From a virus: a DNA stretch of 26,813 nucleotides. This document shows, one piece after another, positions 14,910-24,245 of the stretch. Each line of letters begins with the position of its first letter. The first letter of the stretch is position 1. The notes beneath the pieces were generated by a model. It saw only the letters and a list, made by a program, of their open reading frames with translations. It ran no database searches and was not told the DNA's origin. Both the position numbers and the translations under genes were made by a program. Location: IMG/VR virus record IMGVR_UViG_3300046011_002886, positions 1-26,813 of that record. The stretch is one strand, 5' to 3'.

Positions 14910-15686
14910 TTAGACAGAAAACGAATCCCAAAGTTCTTTCCAATCTAAGTAAGGGTCTTTTTGTGTTTCATAAGCCATGTGAAGAGCTACCGATGGAATT
15001 GGAGTGAATAGAGTTACTTCTTCTCTCCATATTTTATTTATCATAGTTGATTCATTGACGTGATTCATTTCACCCCAAAGAGTTCCATACTCTGTTGCCA
15101 TTGTATAAAATACGTGCCATCTGGCTCTAACTATCTCCGGATTACAAAGAAAGGTGAACGTGGTATGTAGATTTGTTCTCCAATGACGGTTTTTACCATA
15201 AACAATACGGCAAGGTTCTATCCAAACAGGTAAATAATTATCAGGGTCATCGAATGGATGAATAGAGATTTCTCTACCCAAATTTTCTTTGAACTTATAA
15301 TAGGAGTCAACCATCTCATCGATTGCAGTCGGAAAGTGAAGGTAATCATCTTCCACAAAGTAAACTAAATCAGCATCCGAATCTCTACCACGTTCAAATT
15401 GAGCCAAACCACTTCCTTGCCAACCTTCAGATTCTAATGGTATGAAATTGTAAGGATGTTTTGTCCCTTTGAAAATCTGATGGAGTTCTTCTATCGTTTG
15501 TTCTGAAGAATGGTCATCGTACCACCAATACGTTATATCGTGTTCCGAATTATTACAAGTTTCTACCAAAGATTTTACACATTTCTTTACCACCGTTGTT
15601 TTATTTGCTTTACAATAACGTGGGTCTTTTGATACGTGAATTTCCCTCTTATCGTGGGTTCGTAAGATTACATCTAATTTAATCAT
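14910..15686 (-). CDS. GT-A fold glycosyltransferase-like protein
   Basis: A 258-residue protein with the plan of a family-2-like (GT-A) glycosyltransferase: a first strand IKLDVILRTHD at 2-12, ITYWWYDDHSSE at 51-62, the donor loop with ESEGWQGSGLAQFERG, and the DxD-like VYFVEDD at 108-114 for metal and nucleotide-sugar binding. It would transfer a sugar from an activated donor to an unknown acceptor in the cytoplasm. I chose the ATG at 15686, which overlaps the methyltransferase stop in an ATGA junction and has GGGA a few bases upstream. An ATG at 15698 adds four residues (MGKR) but has no ribosome site. Part of a three-gene cassette with a methyltransferase and a GT-B enzyme. Confidence 0.82.
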   Translation of the reverse strand: MIKLDVILRTHDKREIHVSKDPRYCKANKTTVVKKCVKSLVETCNNSEHDITYWWYDDHSSEQTIEELHQIFKGTKHPYNFIPLESEGWQGSGLAQFERGRDSDADLVYFVEDDYLHFPTAIDEMVDSYYKFKENLGREISIHPFDDPDNYLPVWIEPCRIVYGKNRHWRTNLHTTFTFLCNPEIVRARWHVFYTMATEYGTLWGEMNHVNESTMINKIWREEVTLFTPIPSVALHMAYETQKDPYLDWKELWDSFSV

Positions 15687-16303
15687 TCTTTTTCCCATAC
15701 CGTCAGTTTTTTATCGTATCTGTTTATGTAATCGTATCGACCAATAAACTTGAATTTCTTACTCACTTCTTCTTCGATATTGATACCATCGTCATTCCAA
15801 ATGATATTACGAGTTTCGTCAATACCACTCGGAACAAATCTCTTTTCTTCGTTCATCAAAACAAACTTACCACCTTTGTTCAGAATCGAATGGATAAACT
15901 CAATATCTTGGATTGGATGTTCACTGTGTTGTAATACAAACAAAGCCATAACAAGGTCGTATTTCATATCTTCCGTCGGTACAAATCCTTTCGAATATAC
16001 CACGGGTGTAAATATTCTACTTAACACAAATTCGTTTGCCCAACCCAACATAGGTTCACTAATATCAAACCCCGTCACGGGACAGCCAAGTCGTTGTATG
16101 AGTGCTTTACTCATACGACCAACACCACAACCAAAATCTGCAACCTTTGAGTAATTGTTCGCCAGATTTTCTTTTAATAGAAAGTCTAATAGAAACATCG
16201 TTTCTTTTGTAAACTTTTGCGGTACTCGACCATCTGGAGTAAGGCAAATATCCTTTGCGTGTTCTAAACTTTTAGGATAAAAAGCTTCCTTCAAGTATGA
16301 CAT
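15683..16303 (-). CDS. SAM-dependent class I methyltransferase
   Basis: A 206-residue protein with clear class I methyltransferase motifs: VADFGCGVGR (residues 54-63, SAM-binding motif I), the acidic end of strand 2 in VTGFDISEPMLGWA (Asp-80), YDLVMALFVLQHSEHP (about 114-130) and LNKGGKFVLMNEE (about 142-154). The family (Methyltransf_11/25 type) acts on sugars, small molecules or proteins and lacks DNA-methylase target motifs such as DPPY or NPPY. Lying between two glycosyltransferases, it most plausibly methylates a glycan made by them. The start has AGGG 8 bases upstream and follows the GT-B gene after 5 bases; its stop overlaps the GT-A gene. Acceptor unknown. Confidence 0.88.
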   Translation of the reverse strand: MSYLKEAFYPKSLEHAKDICLTPDGRVPQKFTKETMFLLDFLLKENLANNYSKVADFGCGVGRMSKALIQRLGCPVTGFDISEPMLGWANEFVLSRIFTPVVYSKGFVPTEDMKYDLVMALFVLQHSEHPIQDIEFIHSILNKGGKFVLMNEEKRFVPSGIDETRNIIWNDDGINIEEEVSKKFKFIGRYDYINRYDKKLTVWEKE

Positions 16304-16308
16304 ACGGA

Positions 16309-17346
16309 TTACCCTTTATGTTCTTCAGCTAACTTTGTAAGGTCTTCTCTAATCTGTTGGAATGGAACATCCCATTCACCGTACTTTACTTGACGGTATA
16401 ATTTTACTGAATCATACCATCTTGAACCGTCACCAGGAACTGCCCATGTATAATAAGGCATAATTGGAGTTAGAACCCAAGTTGGTTTACCCATTGCTGC
16501 TGCAAGGTGTGCAGTCGCGGTACACGAACTAATAATAATGTCACAGTCTGCCATAATGTTTGCGGTATCATCCCACGACTTCATCTGTTCTCTCATGTCT
16601 CCGAACGGTAGACCATCAATTAGATTTTCATCACGTTGAAGTGAATAAAATGTTGTGTTTGGAATATCGTGGAGTCCAATCATTAATTCAGGTGGGAAAC
16701 GGCGATGTTGTTCATCTTCAAAATCAGGACTACCCGACCAACGAACACCAACCTTTAAAGAACCTTTCTTTGCGAAAAGTGTTCTTCGTTCTTTTGGTTT
16801 TAAGAACGGTGAACCATCAAGGTCTTCATATTCCATGTCCAAGATAAATGCAGCTGACATAGCTGGAACCCAATAGTCATAATGAGCACCGAGTGCAACT
16901 TCATTATCAATACAAATATACCCGTGACGAGAAAATAATTCTTTTAGTTCTGGTGCACAAGAAACAAGAACCCTTGCTCCTTTTTCTTCGAAATTTTTTG
17001 CAAAACGGAAGTTAAGAATTTGGTCTCCGTAACCACCTTCACATCTGAAAAGAAGTGTTTTTCCTTCAAGTGGCTCATCCTTCCAAATTTTTCCTGGAAG
17101 TGGTGGTAATCCAAATACATCGATATACCGACCGTAGTTAAAATGTTCCATTGCCTTTTTGAGATTACCGTGTCTCATTTCGTGCCAACCAAGATTAAAA
17201 AGAACCCGTAGGTCATCTTGTGGTTGGGAACGTAGAATATCCTCACTAATTTCAGGATGTCCGTTGATTGAAGCTTGAAGTGCAATATCAAGTGGGTGCA
17301 TTTGACCCGGTTCTATTTTGTCTGCTCGGTTCTTCATATGATACAT
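16309..17346 (-). CDS. TPR-linked GT-B glycosyltransferase (GT9/GT41-like)
   Basis: A 345-residue protein. Residues about 16-75 form paired helices of TPR type (LRVLFNLGWHEMRHGNLKKAMEHFNYG). A GT-B domain follows: TLLFRCEGGYGDQILNFRFA (97-116) matches the GExGxGDxI(Q/L) N-terminal loop of heptosyltransferase-like enzymes. VGVRWSGSPDFEDEQHRRFP marks the start of the C-terminal half, and the donor-site region IISSCTATAHLAAAMGKPTWVLTP is near the end. It would transfer sugars to a protein or glycan acceptor. Two starts are possible: the ATG at 17346 (used here) and one at 17337; AAGG lies 2 bases from the first but 9 from the second, so the shorter form may be the real one. An exact copy of the AT-rich motif lies 30 bases upstream. 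Confidence 0.85.
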   Translation of the reverse strand: MYHMKNRADKIEPGQMHPLDIALQASINGHPEISEDILRSQPQDDLRVLFNLGWHEMRHGNLKKAMEHFNYGRYIDVFGLPPLPGKIWKDEPLEGKTLLFRCEGGYGDQILNFRFAKNFEEKGARVLVSCAPELKELFSRHGYICIDNEVALGAHYDYWVPAMSAAFILDMEYEDLDGSPFLKPKERRTLFAKKGSLKVGVRWSGSPDFEDEQHRRFPPELMIGLHDIPNTTFYSLQRDENLIDGLPFGDMREQMKSWDDTANIMADCDIIISSCTATAHLAAAMGKPTWVLTPIMPYYTWAVPGDGSRWYDSVKLYRQVKYGEWDVPFQQIREDLTKLAEEHKG

Positions 17347-17376
17347 AACCTTTTATTAAACGTAACTTTTTTGTTT

Positions 17377-17388
17377 ACTATAAATATG
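17377..17388 (-). promoter_or_regulatory. candidate late promoter motif (exact copy)
   Basis: Minus-strand CATATTTATAGT in the largest intergenic gap of the window (17347-17432, 86 bases), 30 bases before the GT-B gene start. Identical over 12 bases to the copy at 14895. The rest of this gap is AT-rich and holds only a weak TGGTAT/ATACCA inverted repeat. Confidence 0.4.
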
Positions 17389-17432
17389 GAATGGTATGAA
17401 TATAGTAAAATTTTTTTGGAATACCAATCTTT

Positions 17433-20400
17433 TTATTCTTGACGAATAGCTATGGTATGCGATATACTAGAACATGATTTAATCCACTTAGAGTATGTAC
17501 CGATTTGTACTGGCACAGAACTAGGAAGTAAACTTGTTGGGTTACCAAGTTGACCTTCTGCATTTCTTCCCCATGCCCAAAGTGTGCCGTTTCCACGAAT
17601 TGCAGTTGTGAATAAGTATCCAGAATAAACAGATACCCAGTCTGTAAGTGTTCCAATTTGAACAGGTGATGATCTATTGATGATTGTACCATCTCCCAAT
17701 TGACGAAATGTATTAAGTCCCCATGCCCAAAGTGTTCCATCTGTTTTGATTGCCATTGTATGTGAAACACCAGCAGAAACCTTTGACCAGTTTGTAAGTG
17801 TACCGATTTGAATTGGAGAGGAACGTGTTGTTACCGTACCATCACCGATTTGACCGGCGGTGTTTGTACCCCAAGCCCAAAGTGTTCCTGTTGTTTTTGT
17901 GGCCACACCGTGGTCTCCACCAAGTGATAATTCTGACCAATTTAAATCAGGTTGTACAAGAACGGGTGTTAATACGCTTGCGGTAGACGAGTCTATTGTA
18001 TTATTAAAACCAAGTTGACCTTGAGAATTTCTACCAAATCCATACAAATTACCGGTAGTTGTAATAGCAATAGTGTATGAAAAACCAGATGAAACATTCG
18101 ACCAATTTGTAAGAGTTCCAATCTGGACGGGAGATGATTTTGAAACAGTGGTTCCGTCACCCAATTGAGCACTTGAATTCAGTCCCCATCCCCATAGAGT
18201 TCCATCGGTTTTTATCGCCATAGAATAGTCAGAACCGGCCGATACTTTTGACCAATTTGTAAGAGTTCCGATTTGAACGGGTGAACTTCGATTGATTATA
18301 TTATTTTGTCCAAGTTGTCCTGATCCGTTTGTGCCCAATCCCCAAAGAGTTCCGTCCGTTTTGATTGCGATTGTGTGTGAAACACCACATGAAACATTCG
18401 ACCAATTGGTCAGAGTTCCGATTTGAACTGGAGAATTTTTACTAACAACAGTTCCGTCTCCCAACTGCCCACTCGTTCCTAATCCCCATGCCCATAATGT
18501 ACCATCTGTTTTTATTGCTGATGTATGAGTTGCGCCGCCGGAAATTATTGACCAATTTGTAAGAGTTCCAATTTGAACGGGTGAACTTCTGCTTATAAAA
18601 GTTCCATCACCAAGTTGACCAGATGTATTCCATCCCCATCCCCATAATGTGCCGTCAGTTTTTATAGCCATAGAATAAGATGAACCGGCAGAAATCTTTG
18701 ACCAATTTGTGAGTGTTCCTATTTGAACGGGTGAACTTGTATTCACAACAGTACCGTCTCCAAGTTGTCCTGACGTATTGAGTCCCCATCCCCATAAAGT
18801 ATCGTCGGTTTTTACGGAGAGTGTGTGAGCTTGTCCTCCTGCAATTTTAGACCAATTTGTAAGAGTTCCTATTTGAACAGGTGATGATTTTGATACAACT
18901 GTATTGTCACCAAGTTGTCCTGATCCGTTTAAACCCCATACCCATAGAGTTCCATCTGTCTTTATAGAAAGTGTGTGGGATTGACTGGCCTGTTCTGCAG
19001 GTATTTTTGACCAATTTGTTCCTGAGTCAACTAATCGTGGGGCCGTTGGATATATTCCTAATTTACCACTTGTAATATTACCCCAAGCCCACAAAGATCC
19101 ATTTGTCTTTATAGCCATTGTTATCATTGCCCCATCACCACCACCGGCAGAAATTTTTGCCCAATTTGCATCTGTTCCTATTTGAACAGGAGAACTTCTA
19201 TTAATTATATCACCCTGGCCAAGTTGACCTCTATCATTTGCACCCCAAGTCCAAATTGTGTTATCTGTTTTCAAAGATATTGTATGTGAATGAGAAAGAC
19301 TTACTTGCGACCAGTTTGTGAGTGTACCAATTTGTACAGGTGAACTTCTAAAAACAACAGTATTATCACCAATTTGTCCGGCGTTATTTGCACCCCATCC
19401 CCACAGAGTACCATTTGTTTTAATACCCAGTGCATGCATTCCTAAAGCACCGGTATCAATATTTGACCAATTCGTTAAAGTTCCAATTTGTACCGGTGAT
19501 GAACGTTGCATCGTATATCCGAGTTGACCTGACGTTTGTAATCCCCATGTGTAAAGATTACCACCGGTAGATACGCCGATTGAATGTGAACCGATTCCGT
19601 TTACATCTTTCCAATTTGAACCCGGTAATTGAACAGGTGAACTTCTTGATACAATTGTACCATCACCAAGTTTACCTGTTGTATTTGTTCCCCAACCCCA
19701 AAGATTTCCAGAGGTGGTTATAGCAACAGAATGGTCTATGTTTGAGTTTACTTTTGACCATGACGTAAGGGTGCCGATTTGAACAGGATAACTACGACTG
19801 ATAACTTGACCGTCACCAATACGACCGCCACCACTATTTCCCCAAGCCCAAAGTGTACCGTCATTTTTTACAGCAAGTGTATGGTTAGCGCCAGCAGAAA
19901 CTTCCGACCAGAATCTATCATCGCCAATTTGAACTGGTGAGGAACGTGTGGTTCTTGAGCCTATAAAGTTTAGACCCAATTGACCTTGTGCATTCAAACC
20001 CCAACCTAACATAGAACCATCCGATTTTAAACCGATGATATGGTTTTGTCCACGACCAATTTCAAACCAATTTGTTTTTGTTCCTATTTGGACAGGAGAG
20101 TAACGAGTTGTTGGTGCAGTTGGAAATGTACCAAATCCTACATTTGAGGCAAGTGTATCACCGAGATAGTTTGTTGCAACACCCCATCCCCAAAGTGTTC
20201 CATCGGTTTTTGTAGCATAGGTACGATTGATTGTAGCCCATACATCAGACCAAGTGGTCAGAGTACCGATTTGAACAGGAGAAAGTTGTAACGAATCTCC
20301 GCCACCTATAGTTGAGTTTAGACCTAATTGTCCTAATCCATTTTCACCAGTTGCATATAATCCATTGCCTCCGGCTACAATAGCTGAATTAAATAGTAAA

Positions 20401-23400
20401 TTTACACCGGCATATGTCCAATTTGTTAAAGTTCCAATTTGTACAGGCGAGCTTCTATTAATTATTGATTCTGTACCCAAACCCCCATTTATATTGTATC
20501 CCCATGACCATAAAGTTCCATTGGTCTTTATAGCAAATGTTGAACTTGTACCAACAAATACATTCAACCAATCCGTTAAACTTCCTATTTGAACCGGCGA
20601 GCTTCTTGCGAATCCAGAATTATCACCAATCTCACCATATGTATTTACACCCCAACCCCATAAAGTTCCGTCGGTTTTAATAGCCATACTATTACTTCCA
20701 CCAGCCGATACTTTTGACCAATTTGTAAGAGTTCCGATTTGAACGGGTGAACTTCTATTCACAACAGTACCGTCTCCAAGTTGTCCAGAAGCATTTATAC
20801 CCCACCCCCAAAGCGTCCCATCCGTTTTTACTGATATTGTGTGAGTAGCACCAGAGGATGCAATTGACCAATTATTTAGTGTTCCTATTTGAACAGGTGA
20901 ACTTCTACTTGTTACATTATTTTGTCCGAGTTGCCCAGAGCCATTGTTACCCCATGACCATATTGTATTATTTGTCTTTATTGCAGTCGTATGTATACTT
21001 CCAGCTGATATGGAATACCAATCTGATAGAGTTCCTATTTGTATAGGTGATGAATATGATGTTGTGTTGTTTACTCCAATTTCTCCATTTGAGTTTCTAC
21101 CCCAACCCCAAATTGTACCATCTGTTTTTATTGCCATTGTAGAAGAAAACCCAGTCGATACATTTGACCAATTATTTAGTGTTCCGACTTGAACAGGTGA
21201 ACTTCTATTGATTGTATTATTTAACCCTAATAAACCAAATGCATTACCACCCCAAGCCCAAAGTGTACCATCTGTTTTTATAGCCATGGTTTGTGATGTA
21301 CTTGATATTACAGACCAATTTAAATTATTATCAATTTGTGTTAATTGTAATGGTCGTATTCCAAGTTGTCCATTTGAATCATTACCCCAACCCCAAATTG
21401 TACCATCTGTTTTAATAGCTATAGAGTGGTTCTCACCAGCAGAAACTTTTGACCAATTTGTTAAAGTACCTATCTGTACCGGAGAGCTTCTATTTATGGC
21501 AGTACCATCTCCAATTTGAGCAAATGTTGAATTTGAACCCCATGCCCATAGAGTACCGTCGGTTTTTATTGCAAGTGTATGATTACCACCAGTCGATACC
21601 CTTGACCAATTTGTAAGTGTACCTACTTGAACAGGTGATGATCTTGGTATAACATTGGTTTGACCTAATTCACCATTTGTATTACTACCCCAACCCCATA
21701 AAGTTCCATCTGTTTTTATTGCCATTGAGTGAGAATTATATGAACTAAAATTAGATGTCCAATCAGTTCCTGTTCCAATTTGTGTTGGAGACCATCTAGA
21801 CGATATATTACCCAATCCAAGTTGACCAGTGGTATTAATACCCCATGACCAAAGGGTTCCATCGGTTCTTCTTCCTATTGTGAAGGCGTTAGCTGCTGAT
21901 ATTTTTGACCAATTTGTATCAGTTCCTATCTGAACAGGTGATGACCATACTGTTATATTTGTACCTATTAAATTATTTGTTCCTAATTGACCAAGTGCAT
22001 TATCGCCCCAAACATAAAGATTTCCACTTGTATTTATTGCAGCTACACTTGATGGTAAAGATGCCCAGTTTGTTAGTGTACTTATTTGCACAGGAGAAGA
22101 ACGTGTAATGATAGCACCATCAGTTACAGAATAAGTACCACCTCCAATATACCAAAGGGTTCCATCAGTTTTTATCGCAAGTGTGCTTCCGTATGCTGAC
22201 ATGGATGCCCAATTTGTTAATGTGCCGACTTGAACAGGTGAACTTCTACTTATAGTGTCATTCAATCCTAATAGTCCGGTTGAATTTGAACCCCAAGCCC
22301 AAAGAGTTCCATCTGTTTTAATCGCATATGAACTATCTCTTGATTGATTGATTATTGCCCAATTTGTTAAAGTTCCAATTTGAACAGGAGAACTTCTTGA
22401 TACAGTTGTTCCGTCTCCAAGTTGTCCAGACCCGTTTGCACCCCAACCCCATAGAGTTCCATCTGTTTTTATAGCCATAGAAGTTGAACCATTGGTCGCT
22501 GATACTTTTAGCCAGTTGGTAAGTGTTCCAATTTGAACAGGAGAATTTCTGTTTATAGTAGTTCCATCCCCCACATTACCAGCAGCACTGTTATACCCCC
22601 ATCCCCATAACGTTCCGTCGGTTCTAGTTGCTATTGTGTGAGCGACTCCGCAACTAATATCATACCAACCAGTTCTGGTTCCTATTTGAACTGGTGATGA
22701 CTTATTCACAGATGTTCCGTCTCCAAGTTGTCCATATGTTGAATTCCATCCCCATCCCCACAAAGTACCATCTGTTTTGATAGCCATTGAGTGAGAACCA
22801 CCTATTGCTACTTTTGACCAATTTGTCAAAGTTCCTATTTGAACAGGTGAACTTCTAGATATTGTTGTTATGTCACCTATTTGACCGAATGTATTTTCAC
22901 CCCAAGCCCAAAGAGTTCCATTAGTTTTTATAGCAAGCATATGACGACTTGGACCACTTGCGGTTGCCCAATTTGTGTTATTATCAATTAGTCTTGGAAG
23001 TGAGTAAAATAATCTTATACCAGATTCTCCATTTGTATCATTACCCCAACTCCACAGAGTACCATCTGATTTAATACCCATTGTATAAGAATAACCAGCG
23101 TCGGTATCAGACCAAGTGTCTATATTCAATCTCGTTGGTGTTATTGGTTCGTTACCGAGTTCACCTGATGTATTTAGACCCCAACCATAGAGTGAACCGC
23201 TGGTGTCTATTGCCATGATGTGTGAGGCACCAGCTGATATTTTAAACCAATTTGTAAGTGTTCCAATTTGAACGGGTGAACTTCTACTTATTGTATTATT
23301 TTGTCCAAGTTGTCCGTCCGCATTATATCCCCACCCCCAAAGAGTTCCGTCTGTTTTAATTGCAAGAGTATTAAGATTTCCAGCTGAAACAGATAACCAA

Positions 23401-23858
23401 TCTGTTAAAGTACCGATTTGGACAGGCGATGACCTATTAATAATTGTTCCGTTACCAAGTTGACCATACAGATTATAGCCCCATGTCCATAATGTTCCGT
23501 TAGTTTTTAAAGCAATTGTGTGTGAGCCACCTCCGGAAATATTTAACCAATTACTATCAGTTCCTATTTGAACAGGTGATGATCGAGATACTATATCACG
23601 AAGACCAAGTTCGCCGTTTGCGTTTGCTCCCCAACCCCAAAGAGTTCCATTTGATTTTATAGCAAATGTATTTGTAGTACCAGCACTTCCACTCACCCAT
23701 GTTGTTTCTGAATCAATTTGATATGGAACATATGTCAATATACTATTATCCGTTTGACCGAATGTACCATCACCCCAACCCCAAAGTGTATATTGAGGTG
23801 GAATGTATGGTGTATAACTTCTCGATACCTGTGTTACTATGTTTTTTATAAACGGCAT
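17433..23858 (-). CDS. giant RCC1-repeat protein (42 repeats), probable virion adhesin
   Basis: A 2141-residue protein. After a 22-residue N terminus (MPFIKNIVTQVSRSYTPYIP) it consists wholly of 42 repeats of about 50 residues with the RCC1/ATS1 pattern. The consensus is TLWGWGxNxxGQLGDG, then xxxRSSPVQIGTLTNW, then SKVSAGxSHTMAIKTDG. RCC1-type repeats each form one blade of a seven-bladed propeller, so 42 would build six propellers; this is arithmetic and family knowledge, not seen directly. Blades 5, 6, 17 and 32 lack the SSPVQ segment and blades 12 and 24 are degenerate. No signal peptide, membrane segment or enzyme motif is present. It lies directly after fibre genes, which suggests an extended virion protein binding the host surface. 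The start at 23858 follows the previous stop by 3 bases. Confidence 0.9.
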   Translation of the reverse strand: MPFIKNIVTQVSRSYTPYIPPQYTLWGWGDGTFGQTDNSILTYVPYQIDSETTWVSGSAGTTNTFAIKSNGTLWGWGANANGELGLRDIVSRSSPVQIGTDSNWLNISGGGSHTIALKTNGTLWTWGYNLYGQLGNGTIINRSSPVQIGTLTDWLSVSAGNLNTLAIKTDGTLWGWGYNADGQLGQNNTISRSSPVQIGTLTNWFKISAGASHIMAIDTSGSLYGWGLNTSGELGNEPITPTRLNIDTWSDTDAGYSYTMGIKSDGTLWSWGNDTNGESGIRLFYSLPRLIDNNTNWATASGPSRHMLAIKTNGTLWAWGENTFGQIGDITTISRSSPVQIGTLTNWSKVAIGGSHSMAIKTDGTLWGWGWNSTYGQLGDGTSVNKSSPVQIGTRTGWYDISCGVAHTIATRTDGTLWGWGYNSAAGNVGDGTTINRNSPVQIGTLTNWLKVSATNGSTSMAIKTDGTLWGWGANGSGQLGDGTTVSRSSPVQIGTLTNWAIINQSRDSSYAIKTDGTLWAWGSNSTGLLGLNDTISRSSPVQVGTLTNWASMSAYGSTLAIKTDGTLWYIGGGTYSVTDGAIITRSSPVQISTLTNWASLPSSVAAINTSGNLYVWGDNALGQLGTNNLIGTNITVWSSPVQIGTDTNWSKISAANAFTIGRRTDGTLWSWGINTTGQLGLGNISSRWSPTQIGTGTDWTSNFSSYNSHSMAIKTDGTLWGWGSNTNGELGQTNVIPRSSPVQVGTLTNWSRVSTGGNHTLAIKTDGTLWAWGSNSTFAQIGDGTAINRSSPVQIGTLTNWSKVSAGENHSIAIKTDGTIWGWGNDSNGQLGIRPLQLTQIDNNLNWSVISSTSQTMAIKTDGTLWAWGGNAFGLLGLNNTINRSSPVQVGTLNNWSNVSTGFSSTMAIKTDGTIWGWGRNSNGEIGVNNTTSYSSPIQIGTLSDWYSISAGSIHTTAIKTNNTIWSWGNNGSGQLGQNNVTSRSSPVQIGTLNNWSIASSGATHTISVKTDGTLWGWGINASGQLGDGTVVNRSSPVQIGTLTNWSKVSAGGSNSMAIKTDGTLWGWGVNTYGEIGDNSGFARSSPVQIGSLTDWLNVFVGTSSTFAIKTNGTLWSWGYNINGGLGTESIINRSSPVQIGTLTNWTYAGVNLLFNSAIVAGGNGLYATGENGLGQLGLNSTIGGGDSLQLSPVQIGTLTTWSDVWATINRTYATKTDGTLWGWGVATNYLGDTLASNVGFGTFPTAPTTRYSPVQIGTKTNWFEIGRGQNHIIGLKSDGSMLGWGLNAQGQLGLNFIGSRTTRSSPVQIGDDRFWSEVSAGANHTLAVKNDGTLWAWGNSGGGRIGDGQVISRSYPVQIGTLTSWSKVNSNIDHSVAITTSGNLWGWGTNTTGKLGDGTIVSRSSPVQLPGSNWKDVNGIGSHSIGVSTGGNLYTWGLQTSGQLGYTMQRSSPVQIGTLTNWSNIDTGALGMHALGIKTNGTLWGWGANNAGQIGDNTVVFRSSPVQIGTLTNWSQVSLSHSHTISLKTDNTIWTWGANDRGQLGQGDIINRSSPVQIGTDANWAKISAGGGDGAMITMAIKTNGSLWAWGNITSGKLGIYPTAPRLVDSGTNWSKIPAEQASQSHTLSIKTDGTLWVWGLNGSGQLGDNTVVSKSSPVQIGTLTNWSKIAGGQAHTLSVKTDDTLWGWGLNTSGQLGDGTVVNTSSPVQIGTLTNWSKISAGSSYSMAIKTDGTLWGWGWNTSGQLGDGTFISRSSPVQIGTLTNWSIISGGATHTSAIKTDGTLWAWGLGTSGQLGDGTVVSKNSPVQIGTLTNWSNVSCGVSHTIAIKTDGTLWGLGTNGSGQLGQNNIINRSSPVQIGTLTNWSKVSAGSDYSMAIKTDGTLWGWGLNSSAQLGDGTTVSKSSPVQIGTLTNWSNVSSGFSYTIAITTTGNLYGFGRNSQGQLGFNNTIDSSTASVLTPVLVQPDLNWSELSLGGDHGVATKTTGTLWAWGTNTAGQIGDGTVTTRSSPIQIGTLTNWSKVSAGVSHTMAIKTDGTLWAWGLNTFRQLGDGTIINRSSPVQIGTLTDWVSVYSGYLFTTAIRGNGTLWAWGRNAEGQLGNPTSLLPSSVPVQIGTYSKWIKSCSSISHTIAIRQE
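17436..23792 (-). repeat. 42 tandem ~150-base RCC1-coding repeats
   Basis: About 6.4 kb of tandem, imperfect repeats, one per RCC1 blade. DNA as well as protein is conserved: the 20-mer GACCAATTTGTAAGAGTTCC (plus strand) recurs near-exactly around 18100, 18250, 18550, 18850 and 20717, among others. Other blades use different synonymous codons for the same residues, so copies of different ages are mixed. Confidence 0.93.
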
Positions 23859-23861
23859 AAC

Positions 23862-24227
23862 TTATAAATTTTGTCCTCCTACAAATGAAAACCAAGTTGT
23901 ACCACCATCTATCGTTACGAATGAAAATATATCTTCTTTACCATTTGTAGAAGTAAGTGTTGGTGCAGCTGCACTTGGCCATAAAAAACTAGCTGGCCAT
24001 GTAATTGATCTTGCAGTTCCATCGGCAGTAAATATAATTGTAAAAGAAGATGCAGCGATTGGTTGAGTATTTGATATTGTCAAAGTAGTTACGTTTGCAT
24101 TTAAATTTACATAAAAAATACCAGCGGTACTCAAATTCAATGTAAGTGTGCCACCACTAATTGATGCACTCGCACTTACTTCTGAAAGGGTTTGTACTCC
24201 ATCAAGAGACCGAGACCAATTTGACAT
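23862..24227 (-). CDS. small beta-rich virion/tail-fibre-type protein
   Basis: A 121-residue protein of a kind common in tailed phages, with a beta-strand-rich fold and the conserved ending: DGTARSITWPASFLWPSAAAPTLTS, then NGKEDIFSFVTIDGGTTWFSFVGGQNL. Homologous domains are found in tail fibres and other exposed virion proteins. The open frame begins at a TTG at 24233, but the ATG at 24227 is the better start because GGAG lies 9 bases before it and only 3 bases before the TTG. A variant of the AT-rich motif lies about 19 bases upstream. It stands between the second fibre gene and the RCC1 giant, with 3 bases between its stop and the next ATG, so it is probably part of the same host-contact structure. 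Confidence 0.75.
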   Translation of the reverse strand: MSNWSRSLDGVQTLSEVSASASISGGTLTLNLSTAGIFYVNLNANVTTLTISNTQPIAASSFTIIFTADGTARSITWPASFLWPSAAAPTLTSTNGKEDIFSFVTIDGGTTWFSFVGGQNL

Positions 24228-24245
24228 AAACAATTACTCCTTTTT

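Noticed and set aside
15683-16303. Methyltransferase as a DNA-modification enzyme
   Set aside because: It has only class I SAM-binding motifs and no DPPY/NPPY or C5-cytosine motifs. The flanking glycosyltransferases suggest a sugar or small-molecule acceptor.
17389-17432. Possible terminator after the RCC1 gene
   Set aside because: The only inverted repeat (TGGTAT/ATACCA) has a 6-base stem with a loop of more than 20 bases and no U-tract placed as in an intrinsic terminator.
24228-24233. TTG start for the small fibre-type protein
   Set aside because: The in-frame ATG two codons later has the GGAG at a proper 9-base distance; the TTG is only 3 bases from it.
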